Positions 43,316 through 51,970 of a DNA stretch of 64,000 bases are shown piece after piece. A program made the translations under genes and the position numbers. Under the pieces are notes generated by a model. That model worked only from the letters and a program-made list of their open reading frames with translations, was not told the origin of the DNA and searched no databases. Source of the DNA: Verrucomicrobiota bacterium (GTDB lineage: Bacteria > Verrucomicrobiota > Verrucomicrobiia > Verrucomicrobiales > Akkermansiaceae); the NCBI GenBank assembly GCA_017301995.1, contig JAFLEH010000015.1, forward strand, positions 90,136 to 154,135, given 5' to 3'. The first letter of the stretch is position 1; the number at the start of each line of letters is the position of its first letter.

Positions 43316-44956
43316 TTAGGACCGCCACATGGCGGGAACGAACGAAAGGTCGGTGGCTTCGGCGATGGCGAGGCGGATTTGGGACTCGATGACTTCGAGC
43401 GGGACGGGCGCCTGATAGTCCCTGAGCGCGGCGGTTAGGGCGGCGACGGGGTCGGCGGTGCCGGTTTTCAGGATGCGGAAGGTTTTGACCGCGAGCGCTT
43501 CGGCGGCGCCGGGGGTTAGGAGCGAAGGCATGAGCGGCGTGACCGCCTCCGGCATGGCGTCCGGGAGTGTCAGGCCCTTGCGTTTGCACAGCGCGCGGGT
43601 GAGGGCGTAGCTTTCGGCGGGACTGGAAGTGGGAAAAATCGGGATCTTCACGTCGATCCGGCCGGGGCGTTTGAGGTCGATTTCCACCAGATCCGGGCGG
43701 CTGGTGGCGAGCGCCCAAAGGATGCGGCCGCGGTTGCGGGAGTTGCTCATCTGCTCCGCCATCATGCCGTAGATGCGGCCGGAAACGCCGGAGTCACCGG
43801 AATCCGCGTTGCGGCGGCCGAGCGCCTGGTCGGCCTCGTCGATGAATACGATGCAGCGGCCGAGCGCTTCCAGCAGGCGGAAGATTTTCTCCAGATTGCC
43901 TTCGGTGCTGCCGACCCAACGGTCGCGGAAGTTTTTCATCTTCACCACCGGCACGCCGGCCTCGCCGGCCAGGCATTCGACGAGGAAGGTCTTGCCGGTG
44001 CCCACCGGGCCGCAGAACAGATAGCCCATTGGCATGGCCGCGAGTTCGCCTTGCTGCCAGAGGGCGATGTCCTGTCGCAGCCAGGTTTTGATCGCTTCCA
44101 CGCCGTGGAGGTCGTCGAGCGTGCGGTCGGGTTTGAGAAACTCGATTAGACCATTGGCGTCTTTTTCGACGAGGTCTTTTTTGATGGAAATCAGATCCGC
44201 CTGGGTTAGTTCCGCGCCGCCATGCTGGCGGAGCTGGAGCATGGTTTCGATCGAATGCAGTGTGGCCCCGGCGAGGGCCGCGGCGATCGATGACGGATCC
44301 GCGGCAAACGGGGCAAGCGGTTTCGGATAGAGCGTGCCGAGGTGGGTTAGCGCGGGCCCGAGCGCGTCCTTGCCGGGCAGCGGCACCGCCACCCGGGCGC
44401 TTTGCGGATTGTTGGAAAGCAGCGGATGGAGGTCGTTGAGGTTTTCGGTTAGGAGAAACGACGCGCAATGCCCGCCGGTGATGAGCGGATCGGTGGCCCA
44501 GTCGCGCAACTGCGAGGCGGTGGCGCTCAGTTCGTAATTGGCCGACCCTTGGGCGGGCGGGACGATCAGATGGGCGTTGATGATGAGCACGGCCACGCGG
44601 ACCGTACGTTCGGGTTTGAGCCGGGCGAGGTTGCCGCAGTAACGCAGATAGTGCGACAGCACGTGAACCGCCTCGCGCGGCGCGACGGGGAGCGTCTTGT
44701 CCTTCCACGCCGGCCATTGGGCAAAGGTTTCGCCGCCTTTCTCGACCCGCGCGCCATTGCCGAGGTCATAGGCCAGGACCACGTCGAATTTCACCAGCAG
44801 GCTTTCCCGCAGGTATTCGGTTAGGCTGCCCATCCGCTCCGGGCCGGCAGCGGATTTCGGGATCAGCACCCGGTCGCTGATGTTGCCATGCAGAATGAAC
44901 TGCGAGGCCGCGCCGGATTCGTAGAGGTCGATGATTTCCTTGGACCAGGGGGGCAT
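43316..44956 (-). CDS. AAA+ ATPase with N-terminal regulatory domain
   Basis: A 546-residue cytosolic ATPase. Residues about 1-260 begin EIIDLYESGAASQFILHGNI and form an alpha/beta region like that of Ycf46-type proteins (a degenerate nucleotide-binding half is possible: VAVLIINAHLIVPP). The single competent AAA+ module follows: Walker A FCGPVGTGKTFL, Walker B GRCIVFIDEADQALG, sensor 1 ALATSRPD, Arg finger region DLKRPGRIDVKIP. It is cotranscribed with a downstream PLD protein and lies on the same strand as the pspA-like gene 500 bases upstream. Similar AAA+ proteins have been reported as neighbours of PspA. Remodelling of an envelope or nucleic-acid substrate is inference. Confidence 0.87.
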   Translation of the reverse strand: MPPWSKEIIDLYESGAASQFILHGNISDRVLIPKSAAGPERMGSLTEYLRESLLVKFDVVLAYDLGNGARVEKGGETFAQWPAWKDKTLPVAPREAVHVLSHYLRYCGNLARLKPERTVRVAVLIINAHLIVPPAQGSANYELSATASQLRDWATDPLITGGHCASFLLTENLNDLHPLLSNNPQSARVAVPLPGKDALGPALTHLGTLYPKPLAPFAADPSSIAAALAGATLHSIETMLQLRQHGGAELTQADLISIKKDLVEKDANGLIEFLKPDRTLDDLHGVEAIKTWLRQDIALWQQGELAAMPMGYLFCGPVGTGKTFLVECLAGEAGVPVVKMKNFRDRWVGSTEGNLEKIFRLLEALGRCIVFIDEADQALGRRNADSGDSGVSGRIYGMMAEQMSNSRNRGRILWALATSRPDLVEIDLKRPGRIDVKIPIFPTSSPAESYALTRALCKRKGLTLPDAMPEAVTPLMPSLLTPGAAEALAVKTFRILKTGTADPVAALTAALRDYQAPVPLEVIESQIRLAIAEATDLSFVPAMWRS

Positions 44957-45060
44957 GGGGGATGATGGATCGTGGATTGTGGATGGAAGATGGGAGATAG
45001 GATGGATTCACCGCCAAGACGCCAAGTCCGCCAAGGGTTGACGATGTGGGCGGGAGGTTT
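44957..45060. repeat. Word-type intergenic repeats (GGAT.GTGGAT and CGCCAAG)
   Basis: Immediately before the AAA+ ATG (minus strand) lie GATGG/GTGGAT words (44960-44995) and ACCGCCAAGACGCCAAG plus CGCCAAGGG (about 45010-45038). CGCCAAG-type strings are another member of the short-word intergenic repeats seen elsewhere in the window. Any promoter for the AAA+ gene must lie in or next to this. Confidence 0.6.
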
Positions 45061-45131
45061 TCAGATGAAACATGCGTGACGGTTTGGTCGAAGCCTCTGT
45101 TCTGTTAGGACGGGAACACCGACCGCGGAAA

Positions 45132-45464
45132 TTATCGATCCGGGGATGGGGTATCGCCGATTTGGGAACCACATTCTTGGACTGATTGGTCCTTGCTGGC
45201 CGCGGATGGCGTTTCCTGCCTGAGTGGTGGCGGGTTGTTGTATTCCAGCCAGCGCTTCCATTGAAGAACAAGCCAGCTGATCGGGTTGCGTTCGATCCAT
45301 GCGGTGAAAAGCAGGCACAAGCCGAGCAGTGTTCCAAATACGGGAAGCGCCGATCCATTTGGACCAATCATTCGGATGGATTCCGCGATCGCATACCCGA
45401 GCATCCCCGCCGCGATGAGCATGCACGCGCCGAGGATCTTCGCGGCTCTAACAATGTCATTCAT
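45132..45464 (-). CDS. Small two-helix membrane protein in the pspA cluster
   Basis: A 110-residue protein with two hydrophobic segments (AAKILGACMLIAAGMLGYAIA and ALPVFGTLLGLCLLFTAWI) and a hydrophilic C-terminus (YNNPPPLRQETPS). No recognised domain. It begins 22 bases after the pspA stop on the same strand, so it is probably cotranscribed with pspA. Small membrane partners of PspA are common (PspB/PspC, LiaI and similar), though this sequence is not clearly any of them. Confidence 0.68.
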   Translation of the reverse strand: MNDIVRAAKILGACMLIAAGMLGYAIAESIRMIGPNGSALPVFGTLLGLCLLFTAWIERNPISWLVLQWKRWLEYNNPPPLRQETPSAASKDQSVQECGSQIGDTPSPDR

Positions 45465-45486
45465 GGTGATGGCGGTTTGTCTGTGG

Positions 45487-46227
45487 CTACTGCCCTTCCG
45501 GCGCCATTTCCTTTTTCACTTCGGCCGGGGCGGCGGTGGTGGCGCCGGGGACGGCCATGCCGAGTTCGGCGGCGAGATCGGCGAGGGCGATGTCCTCGAG
45601 GGCTTCGCGTTCGGCCTTCTGTTCCTTGAAGCGGGTAGTGTCGATGCTGTCCTTGGCGACGCGGGCGCGGCCGGCGGCCTTGGTGTGTTCCTCCTCGACC
45701 ATCTGGTGGAGTCTATCAAGCGTATCGCCGGAGCCGCCGATCTGGGTGAGCATGCCGCTGGCCATTTCGTTCATTTCGGCGAGGGCCTTCTTCATCTTGA
45801 GGTCGTCGAGGTCCTTGCGGAGGCTCTCCATCTTGTCGCGGGCTGCCTTGATGGCGGTATCGCGGGAGGTGGTGAGTTCCTTGTAGGTGGCCTCGGCATC
45901 GACGAGTTGGGCGCGGTTGTCGGCGAGGTCCTGGCGGATGCGCTGGAGTTCGAGGGCGATCTCGCCGGCGAGGCGCTGGTTGCCGGCGCGGAGGTTGGCG
46001 GCGGCCTTGGCTTTGAGGTCGGCTTCCACCTTTTCCTGGCGTTTCACCTGCGCGATGAGCTTCTCACATAGTCCGGCGTGGGCGGCGAGGCCTTGGTTGA
46101 ACTGGGCGATCTGTTTGCGGAGATTTTCCTTTTCCACTTCGAGCAACGCTTCGGGGTTGCGTTTTTCCAGGCCGGAAACGAAGAGGCCCAGGAAGCCTCG
46201 GAAGATATTGGCGATGCGGCGGAACAT
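45487..46227 (-). CDS. pspA: PspA/IM30 family envelope-stress protein
   Basis: A 246-residue, almost wholly helical protein with the PspA/Vipp1 signature: amphipathic N-terminal helix MFRRIANIFRGFLGLFVSG, then long coiled-coil hairpin (LLEVEKENLRKQIAQFNQG; NQRLAGEIALELQRIRQD; ATYKELTTSRDTAIKAA). The family binds and protects stressed membranes as oligomeric rods or rings (ESCRT-III-like). The ATG at 46227 puts the amphipathic helix at the N-terminus; the longer frame is not conserved. An extra Pro/Ala/Glu-rich tail of about 35 residues ends the protein. It leads a minus-strand cluster: small membrane protein, AAA+ ATPase, PLD protein. Confidence 0.88.
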   Translation of the reverse strand: MFRRIANIFRGFLGLFVSGLEKRNPEALLEVEKENLRKQIAQFNQGLAAHAGLCEKLIAQVKRQEKVEADLKAKAAANLRAGNQRLAGEIALELQRIRQDLADNRAQLVDAEATYKELTTSRDTAIKAARDKMESLRKDLDDLKMKKALAEMNEMASGMLTQIGGSGDTLDRLHQMVEEEHTKAAGRARVAKDSIDTTRFKEQKAEREALEDIALADLAAELGMAVPGATTAAPAEVKKEMAPEGQ

Positions 46228-46375
46228 GGGCGTATGGGGTTGGTTCGTTTGAGCTAACGGCACCGATGCTGACAGAGGCCCGCCAGCGGTCAAGCAGGAT
46301 CGGCGTGGAAAATCGCACGGATTTTTCACCCGGAATTCATTTCCCAGCGGGTGGTGGCCACGCTAAGCTGCGCGC

Positions 46376-47338
46376 ATGTCAATTCCATCGTCACTGCGTG
46401 CGGTGCTGCCATTCGCCATCGGATTGGGGCTGGGCGGCATGGCGGTCGTCTGGTTCGGAAAAAGCCTGCCCGGCGCGCCGGGTTCGGCTGAGGAACGCGC
46501 GGACCAATTGGAGGCCGAGCTGAAACGTGCGAACCGCGAGATCGCCGCGCTTAAAGCGGATAATCCCAACGCCCGGACCCGTCCGGGGCGCACGGTGCGC
46601 GACGGACTGCGCGAAATCGCCGAGGACATCCGGGCCGGTCGGCCGGTGACGCCGGATGACATCTTCCGCATGACCCAGCCGCTCCTGCGGGATCTTTCGC
46701 CGTTGTTGGACCGGATGCGCGTCCGCGAGCAGCAGAAAACGATCGAGTCGCTCACCGGCGAGCTGGCGCGGAAATACAACCTAACACCCAAACAGCAGGC
46801 CGCGCTCGCCGATTGGTTCGAGGCGAAGTCCAGTGAAAACGCCAAGCGCTGGAGCGACATGGTGGGCCAGGAGGGCACCCGGCTTGAGGATCTCGTGAAG
46901 GCCACCCGCGACCTGCGGCCCGACGACGGGCTGGACGAGTTCATGGGCCGCACTCTAACGGGCGACAAGCTCGCCGAGTTCAAGACCGACCGGATGGCGC
47001 AGCGGGCCGAGCGGGTCCAGCAGACGGCCGACCGCGCGGTGGCGAGGCTGGATGGCATGGTGGGCCTCGATGACGCCCAGCGGGATCAGATTTTCGGCAT
47101 CGCCGCCCGTTCTTCCGGCGACTACGACCCGGCGATGAAACTGGAGGGGATTGGCGGCGACCTAACTGGAACGCCGGTGGCTAACCCGCGTGAGGCGATG
47201 TTGGAAGTGCTGCGCCCCGACCAACGCGCCGCGTATGACGCCGAACGCCAGCGCCGCTACGACGAGGCCGCCAAGGACGCGGCCGTGCTCGGACTCACGC
47301 TGCCCGCCGACTGGAACCCGCTGGATGAACTCGAATGA
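46376..47338 (+). CDS. Anchored helical protein with LTxxQ-like repeats
   Basis: A 320-residue protein with an N-terminal anchor (AVLPFAIGLGLGGMAVVWFG) followed by a coiled coil (RADQLEAELKRANREIAAL) and helical periplasmic segments. Motifs LTPKQQAALADWF, LDDAQRDQIFGIA and LRPDQRAAYDAER resemble the LTxxQ pattern of Spy/CpxP-type envelope chaperones and of regulatory anchors next to ABC genes. Its stop lies 8 bases before the ATG of the ABC ATPase, so it is part of that operon. Divergent from pspA (149 bases apart). Specific role unknown. Confidence 0.74.
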   Translation: MSIPSSLRAVLPFAIGLGLGGMAVVWFGKSLPGAPGSAEERADQLEAELKRANREIAALKADNPNARTRPGRTVRDGLREIAEDIRAGRPVTPDDIFRMTQPLLRDLSPLLDRMRVREQQKTIESLTGELARKYNLTPKQQAALADWFEAKSSENAKRWSDMVGQEGTRLEDLVKATRDLRPDDGLDEFMGRTLTGDKLAEFKTDRMAQRAERVQQTADRAVARLDGMVGLDDAQRDQIFGIAARSSGDYDPAMKLEGIGGDLTGTPVANPREAMLEVLRPDQRAAYDAERQRRYDEAAKDAAVLGLTLPADWNPLDELE

Positions 47339-47345
47339 CCGCCCC

Positions 47346-48317
47346 ATGATCGCTTCTCCTCCTCTATCAAAAAAATCCGCGGCGATCGACGTGCGTTCGC
47401 TGCGGGTCGATTACGGTTCGTTCACTGCGGTGGACGACCTCACGCTAACCGTTCCGGCGGGCGAGGTGTTTGGTTTGGTAGGGCCTAACGGTGCCGGCAA
47501 AACCAGCACCTTCCGCGTGCTGACCACGCTGATGGAACCGACCTACGGCGAGGTGTTTCTCGATGGCGTGGACGTGTTGGAGGATGTGGAAACCGCGCGG
47601 CGGATCATCGGTTATATGCCGGATCTGGCGCCGGTGCCGTCGGATCTGAAGGTGTGGGAGTTTCTGGATTTCCATGCGGCCGCCTATGGTTTGGGCAGCC
47701 GCGCGGCACGGCGCGAGCGGGTGGATGAATGCCTGGCGGAGGTCGCCCTGACCGAGCAGCGCGGCAGTTGGTGCAAGGAGCTTTCGCGCGGGCAAACCCA
47801 GCGGGTGGTGCTGGCCAAGACGCTGCTGCATCGTCCCAGCGTGCTGATTCTGGACGAACCGGCGAGCGGACTGGATCCGCTGGCCCGCCGGGATTTGCGC
47901 AACGCGCTGCGGCGCCTGGCGGCGGGAGGGGCCACGGTCTTCGTGAGTTCCCACATTCTCAGCGAGCTGGCGGAGATGTGTACCTCGCTGTGCGTGATGA
48001 ACCGGGGAAGGCTGTTAGCCGCGGGAACCGCCGAGGAAGTCAGGCAGCAGCTCGGCAGCACCGACCGCATGCTCACCGCTACGCTGTTAGGTAAACAGGC
48101 CGAGGCCGCCGCGTGGCTTGCCGCGCGGCACGGCGTGCACGACACGCGCGTCGAGGGCGAACGGGTGGTGTTCGGATTCGCCGGCAGCGACGAGGATCAG
48201 GCGGCGCTGGTGGGCGGACTCGTCGGCGCGGGGTGGAAACTCCGCGCGTTCGAGGAAAAACGGTCGTCCTTCGAGGACATCCTGGTGGAAGTGGCGGAAA
48301 ACAATCGGAAAGCATGA
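47346..48317 (+). CDS. ABC-2 type exporter ATP-binding protein
   Basis: A 323-residue ABC ATPase of the CcmA/drug-exporter type. Motifs: Walker A GPNGAGKTST, Q-loop region in IIGYMPDLAPVPSD, signature ELSRGQTQRVVLAKTL (LSRGQ), Walker B VLILDEPASGLDP, switch His in FVSSHILSEL. The C-terminal ~80 residues form the usual accessory domain. Start at 47346 (MIASPPLSKKS) leaves an 8-base gap to the upstream gene; the longer frame is the shadow of that gene. Its stop overlaps the permease start by four bases. Confidence 0.93.
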   Translation: MIASPPLSKKSAAIDVRSLRVDYGSFTAVDDLTLTVPAGEVFGLVGPNGAGKTSTFRVLTTLMEPTYGEVFLDGVDVLEDVETARRIIGYMPDLAPVPSDLKVWEFLDFHAAAYGLGSRAARRERVDECLAEVALTEQRGSWCKELSRGQTQRVVLAKTLLHRPSVLILDEPASGLDPLARRDLRNALRRLAAGGATVFVSSHILSELAEMCTSLCVMNRGRLLAAGTAEEVRQQLGSTDRMLTATLLGKQAEAAAWLAARHGVHDTRVEGERVVFGFAGSDEDQAALVGGLVGAGWKLRAFEEKRSSFEDILVEVAENNRKA

Positions 48318-50008
48318 AAACGGACGACATCCAACAACCCATGACACGCCACGCGGCATTGGACATCTTGGGCAATCCCATTTTCCGGCGGTATTGCCAA
48401 TCGCGGCTGAGAATCCGGGGGCTGGTGATCTCGCTGCTGATGACCGTTTTGGGATCCGGCTTTTTCGTTTCCTTTTTCGCGGCGGTGGGAAGCCGCGCGG
48501 ATGCGTCCGGCGTCGATGCGGCGCGCGTTTCGGTTATTGCGTTGCTGGTGATCCAATCGCTGATTCTGTTCCTGATCGGCACCGCGCAGGCGGCCGGGGG
48601 GATGGTGGCGGAGCGCGACGAAGGGGTGATCGACTATCAACGGTTGGTGCCGATGTCGCCGTTGGCGAAAGTGCTGGGCTATCTGTTCGGTCTTCCGGTT
48701 AGGGAATGGGCGATGTTTCTGGCGAGTCTGCCGTTCACCGTATGGTGTCTGTGGCGGGGCGAGGTCTCGTGGCGCGTGTGGCTGCCGCTTTACACCGTGT
48801 TGTTCAGTTCGACCATGGTCTATCATCTAACCGGGCTGGTGGCCGGAACGGTGGTGCGGAACCGCCGTTGGGCATTCCTGTGTTCGATCGGAATCGTGTT
48901 CGCGCTCTACACCATCGTGCCGCAATTGGCCAATTTCGGGCTGGTGTTCTTCAAGTACTTCACGCTGGGTCCGGTGTTTTCCGAGTGCCTTCCCGGCCTG
49001 CTGCCGAGGGATGCCGCCGCGGCGGTCAGCACGGTGCAGCGGCTGGCTCCGGTAGTGAAGTTCTTCGGTTTGGATTTCTCCGAGTGGGTGTTCACGTTGT
49101 TCACCCAGGGCAGTCTAATTCTGACATTCGTGGTCATGCTGCGGAGAAGATGGCAGCGGGCCGAGGCGCATTTGATGGGAAAAATCTGGGCGGCCGGGTT
49201 ATTCGTGTGGGCACAGGTCATGCTGTTGGGCAACGCGCTGCCGCTGATTGATCCGGGCAATCTGTTTCCCAGCCGGGAGTTCGGACGCATGTTCGGGCCA
49301 GTTTACCGTGCCGCGGCGGGTTGGCGTCCCGACCCGACTGAGGCGGTGGTTCTATCCGGCGTGTATGGTGCGGTGACGGTGGCCCTGCTCGCTTTGATAT
49401 CCGGGATCATCACGCCTTCGGTGGACCGGCAGATCCAGGGATGGCGTCGGGCGCGCAAGCTGGGGCAACGGGGGATTCCATGGCTCTCGGATGCGGGCAG
49501 CGGGTGGTGGTTCACCCTGCTGATGGCAGTGGCCGGGGCCGTGGGTTGGTTTGTCTTCACGCGGGCGCTGGTGGAGTCGCGTTGGTTTCCGGGACAGGTG
49601 CTGCCGGTTCCGGTGTTCGGGTATTTCCTCGCCTTGGTGTTGGGAGGCGGACTGGCGCTGCAGGCGTTGTTGGAAACGCGTGGCGCGCAGGCCCAGCGGC
49701 TGGCGTTCATTTTGGTGGGCATCGTGCCGCTGATGGCCGGATCGGTGCTGTGTGTGATCAGCGAGGCGCTCTATCCGCTGGGTGCCTGGGTGTTGGGGAT
49801 TTCCCCGGTGGCGCAGCCGGTTTTCGCCGCCGCATCGCAAATGCCCATCGCGGATCTGCCGCCGTCGGTCGCGCGCGCGGTGCCGCGGGCGTTCGAGTTC
49901 TGGACAGTGGTGGGCTTGCTGGCGGCCTTCTGGCTGGCGCGCGACCTCTGGCGGAGACGGAGCGCCATGGCCGCCGCCGCACGCGGGACGGAAAAGGATG
50001 GCCGTTAG
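48314..50008 (+). CDS. ABC-2 type permease
   Basis: A 564-residue inner-membrane protein with about 12 hydrophobic helices (e.g. GLVISLLMTVLGSGFFVSFF near residue 36). Start at 48314 (MKTDDIQQPMTRHAALD), overlapping the ATPase stop as ATGA; the longer frame from 48113 is a shadow. Large, Arg-poor membrane proteins of this kind pair with CcmA-type ATPases. An inner stretch VAERDEGVIDYQRLVPMSP near residue 100 is the gating/coupling loop typical of ABC-2 permeases. The exported substrate is unknown. The last bases overlap the 3' end of the convergent rhomboid gene by 4. Confidence 0.86.
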   Translation: MKTDDIQQPMTRHAALDILGNPIFRRYCQSRLRIRGLVISLLMTVLGSGFFVSFFAAVGSRADASGVDAARVSVIALLVIQSLILFLIGTAQAAGGMVAERDEGVIDYQRLVPMSPLAKVLGYLFGLPVREWAMFLASLPFTVWCLWRGEVSWRVWLPLYTVLFSSTMVYHLTGLVAGTVVRNRRWAFLCSIGIVFALYTIVPQLANFGLVFFKYFTLGPVFSECLPGLLPRDAAAAVSTVQRLAPVVKFFGLDFSEWVFTLFTQGSLILTFVVMLRRRWQRAEAHLMGKIWAAGLFVWAQVMLLGNALPLIDPGNLFPSREFGRMFGPVYRAAAGWRPDPTEAVVLSGVYGAVTVALLALISGIITPSVDRQIQGWRRARKLGQRGIPWLSDAGSGWWFTLLMAVAGAVGWFVFTRALVESRWFPGQVLPVPVFGYFLALVLGGGLALQALLETRGAQAQRLAFILVGIVPLMAGSVLCVISEALYPLGAWVLGISPVAQPVFAAASQMPIADLPPSVARAVPRAFEFWTVVGLLAAFWLARDLWRRRSAMAAAARGTEKDGR

Positions 50009-51258
50009 AGCGCGACGATTTTCAAGATCGCGGCCGCGGTGGCGATGGCCATGACGGCCAGGGCCATGATGCCGGCGGCACGGTCGGTTAGGGTCATTCC
50101 CGGCCGGGCGGGTGAGGTGGACTTGGGAAACACGATGAACGCGTAGGCGAATCCGGCCAGCAAGCCGCCGAGATGCGCCGCGTTGTCGATGAACCGGTAG
50201 CCTAACACCCCGATCAGCGCGGTGAGCAGGACCCCCGCCACCAGGCGCCGCCGGGCGGAGCGGGGGACCAGTTTGCCGTGAAGCGTTTCGAAAACAATGA
50301 GGAATCCGAGCCATCCCATCAGCCCGCCGGATGCCCCCACGGAAGGTGCGGCGATGAACCGGACCGAGGCTTCTCCGCCCACGCAGGCCGCGAACAGGAA
50401 AACCATCGGCAAGTGGGGCCAGCGGGCCAGGGTTTCCATCCGCTTGCCCAGATAGAGCAAGGCCGCCGCGTTCATCAGGAAATGGACCAGTCCGCCGTGG
50501 AGCATCGGTGCGGTGAAAAGGCGCCAGCGTTGCCCGTCCAGATAGAGCGGTTTCACCAGACCGGCGGACATGACCGAATCGTGGGCGAGAAACAGCGCGC
50601 GATCCGCCCACCACTGGGCGAGCCACACTGCGGTTAGAAGGCCGAGAATGATCCGCGTCACCGGTGCGGACTGGAGTTCCAGCCAGCTCTCAAACCGCAG
50701 CACGGGCACCATCGCGCGGTCGTCGGCTGCGGTGCGGCGCGTGAGTTCCGCGCGGCATTTCCGGGCCTGATACCAGGGGATGAATCCGAAAATCACGAAA
50801 CCGAGGAGAAACAGTCCGAGGTAGGGTGACTTCAGCATCGCTTGGAAACCGCAACGCGCGAGGAGGGAAAATCCCCGGACGCCATGGTGGCCCGCCAAGA
50901 AAAACCCGGCGAGAAACGTCCAGGCCGCCGCCGCCGCGAAAACCACCGCCAAAACCCGGACCCGCTGGTTTGCGGCGGCCCAATCCTCCTCCGAATGACG
51001 GTGCCGGGCGGTTTCCAGCGGCTCCTCAAGCCCGGCGATTTCCTCGGGCAGACGCAGCCGGGGATGGTCGGGTGTCCAAGCCAAAAACACGGCCCCGCCG
51101 GGCGCTTCGCGGATTTGGCGGACCAGTTCGTCCATCGATCCGCAGGGATGACGTCCGCCCTTTGCATCGGTCCAGCCGTAGCCGGATGGAGCGGGAGGAA
51201 ATGCGTCGTCGCGCGCCCACACCGGGGCGGCCGACGGGTTGTCGGGGGATTCCGTCAC
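50005..51258 (-). CDS. Rhomboid-family intramembrane serine protease
   Basis: A 417-residue membrane protein. Residues about 1-90 form a soluble domain with GYGWTDAKGGRHPCGSMDEL, like the short GYF/DUF4339-type modules that precede membrane regions. Two helices at about 105-165 precede a six-helix rhomboid core (about 205-395). The core has LHGGLVHFLMNAAALLYLG, the catalytic Ser in SVGASGGLMGWLGF and the catalytic His in DNAAHLGGLLAGFAYAF. Rhomboids cleave membrane-anchored substrates within the bilayer. It is a lone minus-strand gene between the ABC operon and secG; no start ambiguity at 51258. Confidence 0.92.
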   Translation of the reverse strand: MTESPDNPSAAPVWARDDAFPPAPSGYGWTDAKGGRHPCGSMDELVRQIREAPGGAVFLAWTPDHPRLRLPEEIAGLEEPLETARHRHSEEDWAAANQRVRVLAVVFAAAAAWTFLAGFFLAGHHGVRGFSLLARCGFQAMLKSPYLGLFLLGFVIFGFIPWYQARKCRAELTRRTAADDRAMVPVLRFESWLELQSAPVTRIILGLLTAVWLAQWWADRALFLAHDSVMSAGLVKPLYLDGQRWRLFTAPMLHGGLVHFLMNAAALLYLGKRMETLARWPHLPMVFLFAACVGGEASVRFIAAPSVGASGGLMGWLGFLIVFETLHGKLVPRSARRRLVAGVLLTALIGVLGYRFIDNAAHLGGLLAGFAYAFIVFPKSTSPARPGMTLTDRAAGIMALAVMAIATAAAILKIVAL

Positions 51259-51297
51259 GTCAGGAAAGCGTCACGGACGCGTAAAAATTTCCCCGAA

Positions 51298-51879
51298 TCA
51301 GGGTTTCGGGGGCTGTTCGCCGCCAGCCGGGGCGGGCGCGGGTGCCGGAGCCGGCTCCGGAGTTGGAGCGGGTGCGGCCGGATCCGCCGGAGCGGGTGCC
51401 GATGCGGGTGCCGGGGCAGGAGCAGGAGCAGGAGGAGTCGCATCCGTCGGCGCGGGAGCGGGGACGGGTGCCGGACCAGGCGCAGGCGCGGGAGTGGGAG
51501 CCGGAGCGGGCGTCGGATTGACAGTGATCGGCGGGGTGGTGGGCGCGGGGGCTTCCGGGGTGGCAGCTTTCTCCGCCGCCTTCGGCGTGGTGTCCTTGGT
51601 GAGGCCGCGCTGGCGGTTCTGGATGCCCATGAGGACCGCCAGAGTGAGGCTGATTAGGAAGAACAGGGAGGCCAGATAGACCGTGCCGCGCTGGAGGACA
51701 TTGGTGGTGCGGGCACCGAAGACCTGATCGGTCACACTCGCGCCGAAAGCCGCGCCGAGGCCTTCCTGCTTGGGCCGCTGCATCAGGATCAGCAGGGTCA
51801 TCAGCAGGCAAACAAGCACGAACACCACCAGCAGAAGATTGATGATGATGGGGAGCCATTGGATAGCAGCGAGGGTCAT
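51298..51879 (-). CDS. secG: Protein translocase subunit SecG with long Ala/Pro tail
   Basis: SecG is the small accessory subunit of SecYEG. The first ~90 residues show the two-helix SecG fold: INLLLVVFVLVCLLMTLLIL, then MQRPKQEGLGAAFGA, VTDQVFGARTTNVLQRGT and a second helix (YLASLFFLISLTLAVLMG). The remaining ~100 residues are a low-complexity Ala/Pro/Thr tail (APAPTPAPAPGPAP), making the protein about twice the usual length of SecG. A strong promoter (51889-51917, minus) lies immediately upstream, so the message would be almost leaderless. Confidence 0.92.
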   Translation of the reverse strand: MTLAAIQWLPIIINLLLVVFVLVCLLMTLLILMQRPKQEGLGAAFGASVTDQVFGARTTNVLQRGTVYLASLFFLISLTLAVLMGIQNRQRGLTKDTTPKAAEKAATPEAPAPTTPPITVNPTPAPAPTPAPAPGPAPVPAPAPTDATPPAPAPAPAPASAPAPADPAAPAPTPEPAPAPAPAPAGGEQPPKP

Positions 51880-51888
51880 GGGGCGGCG

Positions 51889-51917
51889 AGCCTAGGGGCG
51901 GGATTCCGGCTTGTAAA
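51889..51917 (-). promoter_or_regulatory. Predicted secG promoter
   Basis: On the minus strand TTTACA (51917-51912), 17-base spacer, TAGGCT (51894-51889), ten bases before the secG ATG at 51879. Confidence 0.6.
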
Positions 51918-51970
51918 GCGGAGAATTTCCGAAATTCGGCGGAAAATCCTCCGGATTGGCCGATCTGTTC

